From: Wolfiporia cocos
Taxonomy: Eukaryota > Basidiomycota > Agaricomycetes > Polyporales > Phaeolaceae
Reading direction: 5' to 3'
Length of the DNA: 64,000 bases
Assembly: GCA_029448655.1 (NCBI GenBank)
Contig: JACCLO010000003.1
Span: forward strand, 4,278,001-4,342,000
This document shows positions 38,399 to 49,481 of this stretch, piece after piece (position 1 is the first letter of the stretch; every line of letters begins with the position of its first letter). Made by a program: the position numbers and the translations under genes. The notes under the pieces were generated by a model. That model was given only the letters and a program-made list of their open reading frames with translations, was not told where the DNA came from and ran no database searches.

Positions 38399-39490
38399 CA
38401 GTGAGCCGGAATGAGGCAATCATGTGATCAACACATCGATACACCCACCTTGCTCCGCTTCTTGGTAACGAAGCATTTGGTCAAATTCTTATCTGTGTGT
38501 TATCTCATACTGCTATGGTCTATACCTCACCATCTAAGTGTGATAGAATAGTCAAACTCTACCATGCTGGCCACTCTGCTGTGGCCATTGCTCATTACTT
38601 CAATATCACTTGCAACACTGTTTATGACATTGTTAATCACTTCCACTGCATCAAGTCATGCTATCCTCAGCTGAAGGCAGGCTGATGAGCAAGGCTATCC
38701 AAACAGGACTGCAAATTTGTGGTGTCAGACCAATGCTCAAACACAAGAGGAATGAGGAGGATAATACTTGATTAAAACCAAGCTGAGGATCAAGCTTGGT
38801 ATGACTCTGCTATATATTTATGGATCTGTGTGTACTTGAATTCCTGTAATGGTTATGCAGTGACTAGGTAGTAGACTAAAGCTTATTAGACTTTGCTAGA
38901 CCTTTGTCAATGGTTTCTGTGGTTTAGAACATGTGTGGTATGGCTGGGGATCTTCAATGTGTGGTGAAAATGTGTGTCTACTGATCCCTGAATTGTGATT
39001 AGGTTAAAGTTATATGAATGCTTCCTGGTAAATATGGGTGATTCTGATGTTCTCAGGAATGCTTCTGTGAAGTGTAAATACATGAAGAAGTGAACTTTAA
39101 GTCTGTGTGGCTTTTGACTACATATATCTCTGTGCTGATCAGGAGCTTGTAGAACCTTATGTTAAAACATTGCCTTGTGGTGCTGGGATTATTAGAACAT
39201 TTCCTAGGGCTTCTGTGATGCTTGTGATATTGATGTGGGATTGTAATAGGGTTTGGATAGAACTGGTTGTAGTTGGATTGAGCCACATAAGGTGTGAATT
39301 GAATTGAAATTGTTATAACTGGTTCTGAGATCCTGACACACAGCCAGGATCTGCCAAAGCTTTATGGAAGGTTGTGCAGCAGGAATGGTATGGCATTGAC
39401 ACTGAATTTATTCAGTTACTCTGTTGAAGTATGCCAAAGTGTGTAGGTATGCTAAAGACAGTCAAGGGAGGGTACACAGGCTACTAGTAT
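38399..39490 (+). mobile_element. Degenerate Tc1-like transposon
   Basis: Remnant of a cut-and-paste transposon. The N-terminal helix-turn-helix of a Tc1-type transposase is readable at 38521-38685 (CDRIVKLYHAGHSAVAIAHY, then FNITCNTVYDIVNHF). The C-terminal end is readable near 39355-39485 (LWKVVQQEWYGIDTEFIQLL, then a motif ending VKGGYT), with stops and frameshifts between. The central DDE region is too decayed to read. A CAGTG preceded by TA at 38397-38403 is a candidate 5' terminus; no matching 3' repeat was found. Non-functional. Confidence 0.65.
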
Positions 39491-40048
39491 CTGGTTTCTC
39501 TGGTCTTGTAGAGCATGTAGAACAGCCAACTTGGTAGACACACTTTGGGGGCTTTTGGAGGTATTACCTACTGTACTGTCATGACCTTAGATGACACCCC
39601 ATCCCTGGGGGTCTGTCACTGTCATCTACTTTCCCATTTATCCCCCTGTCCCCAGTGCTTCATCACCTAAGCTGCAACTTCAATACTTACTAATTATGGG
39701 AAATCTACTGAGCACTGAATGTCTGGTTGTTTCAACGCTATCTACACAATCTTGGGCAGCTTTATCTTGAGCTTCAACACCTCCTGTGTACCCTCTGCAA
39801 TGGTGCTCTTTCTCTTTTTACCTGTTGTCACCCCTGAAGTTGTATCATTTGAAGACTGGGCAAGCTGTGTTGTGGACTGGGTGTCCTGCTGTGTGGATCA
39901 CTTCATGCATGGATTGGTTTTGTGTAATGTTGTGTCATCTTGCAGGGTGGCATAATGTGTACCTCCTCACACTGAGACATTCAAAGGGTACATGTCTTTT
40001 GCAGATGAAGGAATGCTAGAAGTGGACGGGGTGGGATTCCTGGCATGG
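39491..40048. other. CpG-poor intergenic DNA
   Basis: No gene or recognisable element. Two overlapping short frames at 39719-40019 have no family features. Confidence 0.4.
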
Positions 40049-40587
40049 TGTTACAGTCTGTGCAGGTACAGTTGTATATTCTCTGACACCTCACTGGAAG
40101 GAGGGACTTAGCGTTCAACCGCTCTACTATGTGCTCAATTCTAGGGATCCCCACTCAACTGGTGACCCTCATTTCATGTACAACAATCCTATGCCCACAG
40201 TCTTGCAATGTATCAGGTTCTAGTAGATATCATGTGTCTAACCACAGGATTCCTATGTTTCAGCTCTTGTTGCGCTCAACTGCAACGCTTCATATTTGTC
40301 TTACTAGCATGCTAGCCTTACGGACTTAATGGTAGCAGTACTACAGACACTATGACCCTAGAGATAACAAATAGTATATAATCCAGTGTAGATACCCATC
40401 GAGTTCCTCAGCTCGACCTTGTTGAATTACAAGGATCTTATACCCATTCTCAAAGGCTTGATTAATTAAGCCTGCAGCTTGTGTATCGACGCTCTGACTC
40501 TGCTGAGTCCGACAAGTAGTGTGCTACTTGACACGCTGAGTAACTTGACTTAGTTAATACAGCTGAATGGATATTCGATCCATAACA
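40049..40587 (+). repeat. Solo LTR, family A (TSD CATGG)
   Basis: 539 bp beginning TGTTACAGTCTG and ending CGATCCATAACA, flanked by the 5 bp direct repeat CATGG (40044-40048 and 40588-40592). The family A hallmarks GACACCTCACTGGA, GGACTTAGCGTTCAACCG, GGTAGCAGTAC and the tail TGAATGGATATTCGATCC are all present. The perfect target duplication shows the whole element inserted and then recombined out, leaving one LTR. Confidence 0.92.
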
Positions 40588-40929
40588 CATGGTAAGTTGA
40601 CAAAGATGGCTCTGTAGATTCCATGGACTGCAATAACAAAATAGTATGTGACATCAAACTGAGAGTATTGAGGAACTGACCTGTTTATTAATCAAGTACT
40701 CTGGTACCTCAGGTACCTTTTTCAAGTCTGTGTTGGCTTCCTGTAAGCTAGCTGATGATGCCGGTACAGGTGAGTCCAGATTGTGAGCCGACTGTGATAA
40801 TTCATGAGTAGAAAGCAACAGATCATTGTCAAAATCCTCCAGTGAAGCAGAAAGGTCTGTCTCCACATTGATGTCACCCAACATGATGGAGAAATTGGAC
40901 TGAATGAACTCAGCTGCAAACTCCTTATC

Positions 40930-41980
40930 TGTTACGGTTTTACCAGGTACACTTGAATATCCTCTTTGACACCTCGCTGTGTACGAGGACTTAGTTTTCA
41001 ACTGCCGTATCGCGCGCTTTATTTCTAGGGGTCTCCATTCAACCGTAGACCCTGTTCCATGGACAACAGCCCTATGTCCACTCTCTGTGTTCGCATTGCG
41101 TTCTAGCTGATATTCTGTGTCTAACCACAGTAGTTCTGTTACGGTCTGTACAATTTCGTATACTGTTGACACCTCACTGGAGATGAGGACTTAGCGTTCA
41201 ACCGCTGCACTGTGCATTTATTTCCAGAGTTCCCTGTTCAACCAGCGACCCTTGTTTCATGTACAACAGCCCTATGCCCTTAGTCTCGTAGTGTATCAGG
41301 TTCTAGGTGATATCTGCTGTCTAACCACAGAGCTTCTACGTTTCAGTCACTGTTGTGCTCAACCGCAACATTTCAGCTTAGTTATCGTAGCGTACTAACC
41401 TTATGGACTTAATGGTAGCAGTACCAAGGACACTATGACCCCGATTACAGAATTGTAGTATAAAAACCCTGCTGTAAATACCGGTCGAGTTCCTCAGCTC
41501 GACCTTGTTGAATAACAAGGATCTTATACTCGTTCTCAAAGGCTTGAGCAATCAAGCCCGCAGCTAGTATATCGACACTCGACTCTGCTGAGTAACTCAA
41601 CTTAGTTATTTCAGCTGAACGGATATTCGATCCATAACAAGTTCTATATTTCATCCCTTGTTGCGCTCAACCGCAACACTTCTCCCTTGTTACTTATATC
41701 GATTAGCTCGACGGACTTAATAGTAGCAGTACCAAGGACACTATGACCCCAATTAGCAGATCACAGTATATAACCTGATGTAAATACCGGCTGAGTGCCT
41801 CAGCTCGACCTTGTTGAATTACAAGGATCTTATACTTGCTCTCAAGGGCTTGAACTATTAAGCCTGCAGCTTGTATATCGACGCTCTGACTCTGAGGAGT
41901 CCGACAAGTAGTGCGCTACTTGATACGCTGAGTAACTCAACTTAGTTATTTTGCGTTGAACGGATATTCGATCCGTAACA
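40930..41980 (+). repeat. Solo LTR, family A, itself interrupted (TSD TTATC)
   Basis: Outer family A LTR, TGTTACGG at 40930 to CGATCCGTAACA at 41980, flanked by TTATC (40925-40929 and 41981-41985). It is split by an inner family A LTR at 41137-41639; without it the outer copy is about 543 bp, the family length. It lies inside the DDE transposase gene. Confidence 0.9.
41137..41639 (+). repeat. Solo LTR, family A, nested (TSD AGTTC)
   Basis: 503 bp, TGTTACGGTCTG to CGATCCATAACA, inserted into an older LTR of the same family. The 5 bp repeat AGTTC flanks it (41132-41136 and 41640-41644). Confidence 0.9.
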
Positions 41981-43259
41981 TTATCCAACTTGATTAGTTC
42001 TCATGCTTGCCCCAATGCGGCTGCACTCTGGGTTGACTCTGGTGCAAGTCTCCATGGACCAGCTTTGCAAGATGCCCAGGCCTGTCTAATAACCTCAGGA
42101 TAGCTCTTGAAGAAGCGATAAGCCTCTATGAGCAACTTGATGCTTGTATTGTGCAATGTAGGTAAGCTAGTTGGAATCATGATGTCCTCAGGCTTCATTC
42201 TGGTAGATAGCTTACATGTATGACCACTAGAAATTTTATCACACTCAATCAGATCTGGTGTTTCATGAAACACTGAAGGCCAACATCTACCAGCTGGAAT
42301 ATATCAGTGCCTGTACAAAAAGTGAGTATCATCAACAATTAGACTCAATGTAGACTAATACACACATCCCCCAGGAACAAAGATAACAATGATGGGTTCA
42401 CTTGCGGCCATGGTAGGAAGTCTTCGGCATTTTGATTTGCAATGTGAACTGGCCAGATGTCTAGTAGAAGGATTGCTTTCACTGTGGGTGGAAGGTTGTG
42501 TTTCTGATGCATTTGTGAAAGATATGGGTCCAATACCCCTCGTACCCACTGCAGCATGACTGAGATTACAGCAAGTAATATATTTTTGGATGCATACCTC
42601 TTTAGTATATTCTTGTGAGCTCCAATGGCATGTATCTCCATGCTCATAAATGAATCCAAGTGCATCAGCTTCAGTATGCCAGTGTGTGAAGTGGGCAGGT
42701 AAACTTTCATCTGTTTCAGACCAATTGCAATGGTAGAATATTTCCCGACATAGACAAATCTAATACAACTGTAAACTGGGAAGAGTGAGCATACACAAGC
42801 AATGGGTAAGCAAGAGAGTATAGTTACCTGCCACCTTTTGTTGTGTGTGAGAGTGCGAATGTTCTTTGAGCCTTTGACTTTGTACGAAGAGTTTCCCAAC
42901 GGAAGTATACTGATGCTGCCTTGATCAGCATTTACCACAAATTCGGCATGAACACTCTCCATTTTCTGCGCAGCACAGATTCACAGAAATGTTCTCATGC
43001 AAAGTTCTTCCGCATTTGGAGGAATCTTGTGGCTTGCCCAAGTTCCTTTCACATTGTCCAGTTTAGCCGGTCTTGTAGAAATCCATGGACCCAGCTGCTC
43101 GACATTTTGAAGGGTTATGTTGCATCTAAAAGATGAGACTTCTGATGAAGGATATGAGACTTTATGATGGCAGATGCAAGAGGGCGATGAATGTTGATTT
43201 CAATCTGTCAAAGAGCTTGTAGATGAGTCATTGCAGCAGTAATGATCAAAGGATATGGA

Positions 43260-44354
43260 TGTCACAGATTTATCTGGGGCTTACAGCATTTTTCCTACGA
43301 TTATAGCAATTTACCTGGGATTTATACGTCTACCTACAAGTTATCTACGGGTTAACTCCCATTGCCACCACGACAAGCTCTTAACTGGGCTTATCAACCA
43401 CATGACCAGCTTACGTAACGCTACGGTACAACCACGTCCAATAGCAACACTACAGCATACGTCATAGGTCTCGCCCGTCAGAGCAAGACCAGCCACGTCA
43501 TAGATCGTAGATCATAATGATAGGCCGAGCGCGGCACGCTCGCATAATAATGTCCACATGTACAAACAGTGCCTCGCGGCCTTGTACTATTGGGTCGGCC
43601 TTCCCGGCTTCCCACTGCCATAAGATCCTTGATCACAATGGCACCTCAGGCGCGCCACGCCTTCGCATAATAATGGCAACACGACCATACAGCACTATAA
43701 TAGCACCAAGGCTATATCGCTATAGGTCACGGCCTTCTCGGCCCCCCACGGACTCGGCGTTCTCCAAGTCCCGGGCTTCTGCCATCACGGCGTTGCCCAA
43801 ACAACGGTCCTCGCCTCACGGCTAAGACCAACACATGTCCCGGTTACCTTCCAGTCCGGACATATCACATGCTACGGTGCCTGCTGGCCCAATAGCATTA
43901 CGACCTCGGCGTCCAGCCTTGGTCATCCAACGAAGCACGGCCAATAGCCATTATACCGCAAGGTATCCGGCAACCGGCTTCTCCATATACCCGGGCTGAG
44001 CCCGCGTTCATATGATAATATATACAAATCCCTCTCCTACGATTGGTGCGGCCATTAGGGCCCATCACGGCCATTGTAGATAGAGTCCATAAACATCAGA
44101 TAAGATAGTGCTTCGCCTCTTGGCAAAGCCACATAACCCGGAATGGTAGTACTAGCTAGTAGCACGTGCCATCCGCATAAACATGTATATAAGTAGGGGC
44201 TTGACGCCCTATAACTTAAGTTCTATTCTTCTCGGCGTACGCCGTAGAAGAACCTTCCACCTACTACCGCGTCTGATAACCTCTTCCTCACCTAGTCGCC
44301 TTAGTTCATCGTAAGGATACTGGCTTGGTGAGTCCCACAGAGCCATCTGTGTCA
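43260..44354 (+). repeat. Solo LTR, family C (TSD ATGGA)
   Basis: 1,095 bp starting TGTCACAGATTTATCTGGGG and ending CATCTGTGTCA, flanked by ATGGA (43255-43259 and 44355-44359). Its CpG content is much higher than that of the DDE transposon it interrupts, consistent with a younger insertion. It contains no open frame of interest. Confidence 0.9.
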
Positions 44355-45232
44355 ATGGAGCCTGTGAGGATGATGAGCTAGCCTCATATCATAAATGAGG
44401 ATTGAACTAACCAGAGCCTTTGATCTTCTCATCATGCCAAGATGCCCACCTTGATCAACTCGTGCAAGGACCTGCTCAGTCCATGAGTGAGTACCATTGG
44501 GATGCACCTTGATCCATTTCTGGAGAGTTTGCTTGTATAGACCCCCATGACCCTTGTACCACAAAAATTTCTTCAGGTGGAGATGATGGACAATCATTGT
44601 AGGGCTCCACCCAACCAATTGCTGAGCCTCAGTAATGTCTTGTCAATACCAATATGACTGCCAATTTTGGTGATATGGCTTTTGCTTCAGCTTGTGCTGC
44701 TCCAACAATGGTGGCCCTAGACCATGTACTGGCTCAGCTGGCTGTGTGTCAGGTACATTGGGAGTTGAGCTTGTACCAGCAGGTGCACATGTATCTGGTT
44801 TCTTGCCCAAATTCTGGGTACGCTGAGATTGCTGGGCATTATCTTGTCTAACAGCATAATTGTATTGGCAATCTGCATTAAAACGTAAATGTATAATTAA
44901 TGAAATCCTCACTGCAGCTTCCCAGTCTAATATCTCGATGTCCGAGTCTAACTGGCAATGCTCTTCATTTGCCTTTTTTGAGCTCGAAATCGCTGCCACC
45001 TCTTCTTCTCTGCCTCATATTCTCTGCATTGTGCCTTTGCTTTCTGCACTTTGACCGCCTTAGCCACCCTAATCTGTGTGGTGGCTACCTGTAGCCACTC
45101 AAACTCGTGCTTGTTTTGCTCATTGTATTCCATGTGTGACAACAAAGCGAAATTCAATGTACTTTGCTTCAATTGTGTTGACTGAGATGCTTGTATTGGA
45201 CTTGAAGGGCTGCAGATACTCGTTATAAGCAT

Positions 45233-45934
45233 ATATGAGCAACTCTATAATTAGTTCTACCTTGTATGTGTTTGTTGTACTGCAGCAATCAATGCATCAA
45301 GCCATATCTCAGCTAATCCAATGTCCTCTGCAAGAGGAATAACTTGCTCGATGATCTGTAGTGGGTGGTAATATGGCATGGTAAGTGGTTGTAGAAGGAG
45401 GTGTATTGTAGGGAGTTGATGAATTCCCTGGTGAGAATGTTGGTTGGGGTGATGGAATGGTTGGGTTCACAACAAGGAATGCTGTTGAGTGGGATAATAG
45501 TTTGATGAACATTGAGCATGTGTAGGGTGGGGTGGAGGAGTACGGGTGGTCGGTGAGGACTGATGGGGTGATTGTAGGTGGGTGGCAATTATGGAGAAGC
45601 AGGTTGAAGTGGTGCCTTGGTGGGTGGTGTATGAGGATGTCTGGGTAGTGTCAGAGAGTTGCCAGAGTGGTGAAGGTTAAAAGAGAGCAGAAGGGAGGGG
45701 GGAAGCCAGTGCAGGTGAGGTGGGCTTGGGGGTTAGTGTACATGGTGGTGGAGAAGGTGTGAGTGGTGTTGTTGCTGTGATAGTGGTAGATAGGATGGGG
45801 GTGGGTGTGGAAGATGGAGTCTTCCAGGTGCCATCAAGGTGAAAGTCGTTGAGAAACATAGCTTGTTCTATCAAAGTGGGGTGAGTTGGGTCAGAGTCAG
45901 CTTCAGATGGTTCTGAAGGAGGTGGGGTAGAAAC
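45233..45934 (-). other. Pro/Thr-rich low-complexity coding-like DNA
   Basis: Minus-strand frames rich in Pro, Thr and Ser, for example 45677-45955 (ending in PSSTPTPILSTTITATTPL-type sequence) and a segment reading IIEQVIPLAEDIGLAEIWLD near 45300-45360. These may be the N-terminal part of the DDE transposase gene or of a neighbouring transposon ORF. No domain recognised. Confidence 0.4.
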
Positions 45935-46553
45935 TGTTATGGGTTGTATACCCATTCACTATATTAAGTCACAAATATAAATCTTCTGCACCAAGTCCCA
46001 TGGATGTGTGCAAGGCCTATCTTTGTATAAGCCTTCATGCCCCTAAGTTCAGAGACTCTAGGGGATTGTTTGATATTCAGTATGCATTAAGGAATATATC
46101 TGTTCAGGGTGCAAGTCTTTGGTGGGGACTTGCCTAGGTCCAAGAAGTCAATGTGCACTTTGAGGACTCTAGTCATTTCAGGGCTTGGAATATACTGAGT
46201 ATAGTTTCCTATGTTTGAGAACGAGTATAAGACTTCTTGTTTATACAACAAGGATGAGCTGAAGAGCCTCAACACTAGTTACATGAGTTTATATACTATG
46301 TGAGATTTTAAAAGTCCTGTCAGTCCCAGATGTCACCAATACTATCTACGCTATAGCTTGAAATGTATGATAGGTATGTAGTGATATATCTGAAATGATG
46401 GATAATAATGATATGGCGGTTGAATGCCATCTGCCAATCATAGAATGATAAAGATGAAACAAGGGCAGAGTTGGATCTGCCAGTCTGTGACGAACCCTAT
46501 ATGCTAGTACAACCAGGGTTAGGCCCAGTGGAGTCACAAGTAGCCAGGGGGGG

Positions 46554-48251
46554 TGACACAGATCAGTGTCACGGTTCACCCCGTAGGGGGTACCTCCATC
46601 CCTTTCTATTGTTGTATGGGCGCCGCTGCACGTGCGTGCGTCCCTCTCACTTTAGTTTCCACTCTGTCATGCCCTAGATACCTCCATGATCATCTGACCC
46701 AGTAGGCGAGCGCTCGTCAGGCAGCGCGCATGTCAGGTACGCCACGTGATAGGTCACCTCATAGTTACATGTAGCATTACATCACAGTCACCCATAGTTA
46801 CACATGCACGGACCCGTACTTTAGGGTAGACTAGTACCACTGGATCCACATGTATTTATGCAGCAGCGGATGGGGCTTACTCTCCATCCTTCAGATTCTC
46901 GTCAATTAGGTGTAACACCCTTTCTTACCTCCTTGTCTGTGTTGCTGCTGGCCCGGGGCCCTATCTTGACTGCTAGTCTGTGAGTCTGTGCCTGCGCCGT
47001 CTGGGGGCTTGGCGGCTGGGGACTGGCTCGCCCAACGGCAAGTCCAGTTGTCCTATGAGTTCGTCTCGCTGTCCTATGAGTACGATGTAAGTGTCGTCTT
47101 GCACCTATGCAGGCTCGTAGGGGTTCCCCTGTAGCCAGGGTCGCACAGACTTGGTAAGTCTGTGACAATCAGTCTGTGGGACTTACTATCTACCTATAGT
47201 GGGGAGGAATAGTAATGAGACTAATCAGGCGCAGCAGAGGTTGAGATAGCTTCTACGGCGAACACCGAGAAGAATAGATCTAAGGTAAAGAGCATCAAGC
47301 TCCTACAATATATACATGCAAAGAAAGGGGTCATGTGCTACTGTATAGTACATACCCTTAAAGGAACGTGAGGCTTGCACCCTAAGAGTGGAAGCACAAT
47401 CGTAACGCTATCTACAAAGGCTGTGACTCACCGGTAATGGCCGAGCCAATCGTAAAAGAGAGAGCGTGTGGTTCCACCATGAGGCAGACATGAACATGCG
47501 GGTGCAGCCCAGGTATAGACAAGGCCGGTGTGCCGGTACCTTGAGGGATCTCCGCTATTAGCCAGAGATATGTGCTGACAAAGGTGAGACGCCGAGTCAG
47601 ATATGCCATTGGGCAGCCGTAGTATCATTACTAAGGATGACTGCCATAGACATGTGTTATTGACCGGACTGTGTGGTAACCGGTGACAACGAGGTGGCCT
47701 AGGGCCAGGGATTGGACTTTGCCGAGAGGCTAGAAGCCTGGGACTCTGCAAGTGCTGGAGCCTGTGGTAACCGGCGTAAGCCGGACCAGTAGCATTAATA
47801 GCATAAAGCTATTATTATGCTATGGCACTATTCTGTTGTTAGGATGGCACGACATATGACATCATCTTCTGATAGAATAATGATGTAGCGGTCTAGCTTG
47901 TAAGGCTGGACCGGTTGACGTAGCGATGACGTTGCTGAGTCTGGACTATGATGCAATACCGTAGCTAGGATAGCTGATGGTGACGTTGCCGTGATGTCAT
48001 GAGTCTGGGCTGGAGCCGTGATGGCTGTAGCTATGACGTTGAGATGACATGAAAGTCCTGACTAGCGTGTTATGCGTAGTCATAGGGGCTTAGTAGCGTG
48101 TCATTACATTATGTAAGCTATAAGGCCATGTTAGGACCTTATTGTATGGCAATATGGGATAAGTCCCGGATAACTTGTAGGTAGACGTATAAATCCCAGA
48201 TAAAATGCTTCAAATAGCGGAAAAATGCTTGTCCCAGATAAATCTGTGACA
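46554..48251 (-). repeat. Family C LTR, inverted, nested in B
   Basis: Reverse complement of the family C LTR: starts TGACACAGAT and ends AGATAAATCTGTGACA. A G-run flanks both sides (seven G on the left, five on the right), consistent with a GGGGG target duplication in the host B LTR. It is split near its end by a family D LTR (46567-47167). Without that it is about 1.1 kb, matching the copy at 43260. Confidence 0.85.
46567..47167 (+). repeat. Solo LTR, family D, nested in C (TSD ATCAG)
   Basis: 601 bp, TGTCACGGTTCACCCCG to AAGTCTGTGACA, flanked by ATCAG (46562-46566 and 47168-47172). It is the innermost and youngest layer of a three-level nest (B, then C, then D). Confidence 0.9.
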
Positions 48252-48337
48252 GGGGGTTGGTTGTGCAACAAGTCCCTGTATCATATCCACCCAATGGTGA
48301 GTTCTGTGAGTGTTTGGAAAATAAAACAACCATAACA

Positions 48338-48890
48338 CAGACTGGGGTTGGGGGCTAGGTGACAGGAAATACTATTTGAGTGTCATTGGAGTTGACAGAT
48401 TGTACGGTAAAGTGTGAGGAGGGGAGTTGTGGGGTTGCACTTCATGGAGTGCATTGAGGTGTAAGGGTAGGAGTGGGTGGTCGGTTGGGTACCCAGAAAA
48501 GGTTGGTCTGGGGTTTAGGAGGTGAGGAGGTGGGGCAAAGTTGCCTAGTTGAGATGGGTTTGATGTGTGGTGCGGTGGTGTGATGTTTGGGAGTGGTCAC
48601 AATAGGTGTGATGGTTGGGTGAGGTGGAGTCACAGGGGGTGTGAGGATAGGGAGAGAACAACCATTTATATCCCACAGTCAGTAACAGTATGTACATGTG
48701 CAGCGGTCAACGAGGACCATAGTCATGGTAAGAGGTGTGGTAGGTAAGGTATGGTAAAGTGAGCAGTGGTGGTGAATAAAGTGTGGTGGATTGCTGTGGT
48801 CAAGATGGGTCATGGTAATCAAACAGAAAATGGCAACATCAAGGAGAGCAAGAAGGTCAGGTGGTTCAGACTAGAACAGGTTCAGGTTTG
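48338..48890 (-). other. Pro/Thr-rich low-complexity DNA
   Basis: 553 bp with a minus-strand Pro/Thr-rich frame (48442-48633). Probably continuous with the Gag-like region at 49.5-51.2 kb before the LTR insertions. No domain recognised. Confidence 0.4.
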
Positions 48891-49481
48891 TGACACAGAC
48901 TTACCCATCTGTGCGACTGGCCTATAGCCAGGGTATACCCCAAAGCCTAACGTCGACATCCCAGCCCATGGCGCAAGGAAGTGAAGAGGCGACAAGCTGT
49001 CTTCAGCGGCGAAAGGATCTTCTGTAGGGAGTGACCAAATCCCAGAAGAGAGCCTTCCCCAGACTAGCAAGTCAAAGACTTAGAGCAGGGTGGCACGGCG
49101 CGCAGACAGAGTGAGAAAGAGGGCCTAAGCCCATGTTGCCGAGAATCTTAGAGTTGAGGTGTAAGCCACAACTCGTCGTAACTTATATACATGAGGCAAC
49201 TACTTAAGGTACTACCCTAAAGACCTGGCCTGTGCACAGTATCTACAATAGACCATGTGATAAGTAACAGCCATAACATACATGTAACGAAGTGTGACCG
49301 AGATGTGGGAGTGGAGGCGCGCGCTACCCTAAGGCGCTATCTACTAGGTCAAGTGACTTGGTCGGTATCTAGGAAGTGATGTGGAGGTGGCTAGAGTGAA
49401 GGGAGAGCCACGCGCTCAGCGGCGCCCTAGGAATACAATAGCGAGGGACGTCATAGAACCCCCTAAGGGCATTCTGTGACA
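48891..49481 (-). repeat. Solo LTR, family D, inverted (TSD GTTTG)
   Basis: 591 bp, reading TGTCACAGAATGCCC to AAGTCTGTGTCA on the minus strand, flanked by GTTTG (48886-48890 and 49482-49486). It interrupts the 3' part of the Gag-like ORF. Confidence 0.9.

Larger units (their letters stand above)
40640..45232 (-). mobile_element. pogo/CENP-B-like DDE transposon, broken by LTRs
   Basis: Coding remnants of one transposase run from about 45232 down to 40660. They include VGWSPTMIVHHLHLKKFLW and WTEQVLARVDQGGHLGMMRR (44400-44610), a DNA-binding part with SSWVHGFLQDRLNW (about 43060-43110), then the DDE_1 domain: NADQGSISILPLGNSSYKVK (first Asp, about 42930), LLLDIWPVH (second Asp, about 42460) and, after an intron, FQLVDVGLQCFMKH (third Asp, about 42270). 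The C-terminus has AYRFFKSYPEVIRQAWASC. Internal stops show it is dead. Three LTRs interrupt it: two nested family A copies (40930-41980) and one family C (43260-44354). Deleting the A nest plus one TTATC joins the frame as ELIKLDKEFAAEFIQ. Termini not identified. Confidence 0.75.
45935..48337 (-). repeat. Old family B LTR interrupted by C and D
   Basis: The left part 45935-46548 begins TGTTATGGGTTGTATACCC and the right part 48252-48337 ends in AACAACCATAACA. Together they make a roughly 700 bp family B LTR, a CpG-depleted version of the LTR at 56218. The break falls in the GCCAGGGGGTTGG stretch seen intact at 50266-50284. Outer flanks GAAAC and CAGAC match at only three of five bases, so its target duplication has decayed. 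Orientation is that of the Gypsy element at the window end. Confidence 0.8.

Noticed and set aside
47168..47180. Family C LTR ending at the TGTGGG near 47176
   Set aside because: Comparison with the copy at 43260-44354 shows the LTR continues past this point and is merely interrupted by the family D insertion. The true end is at 46554.
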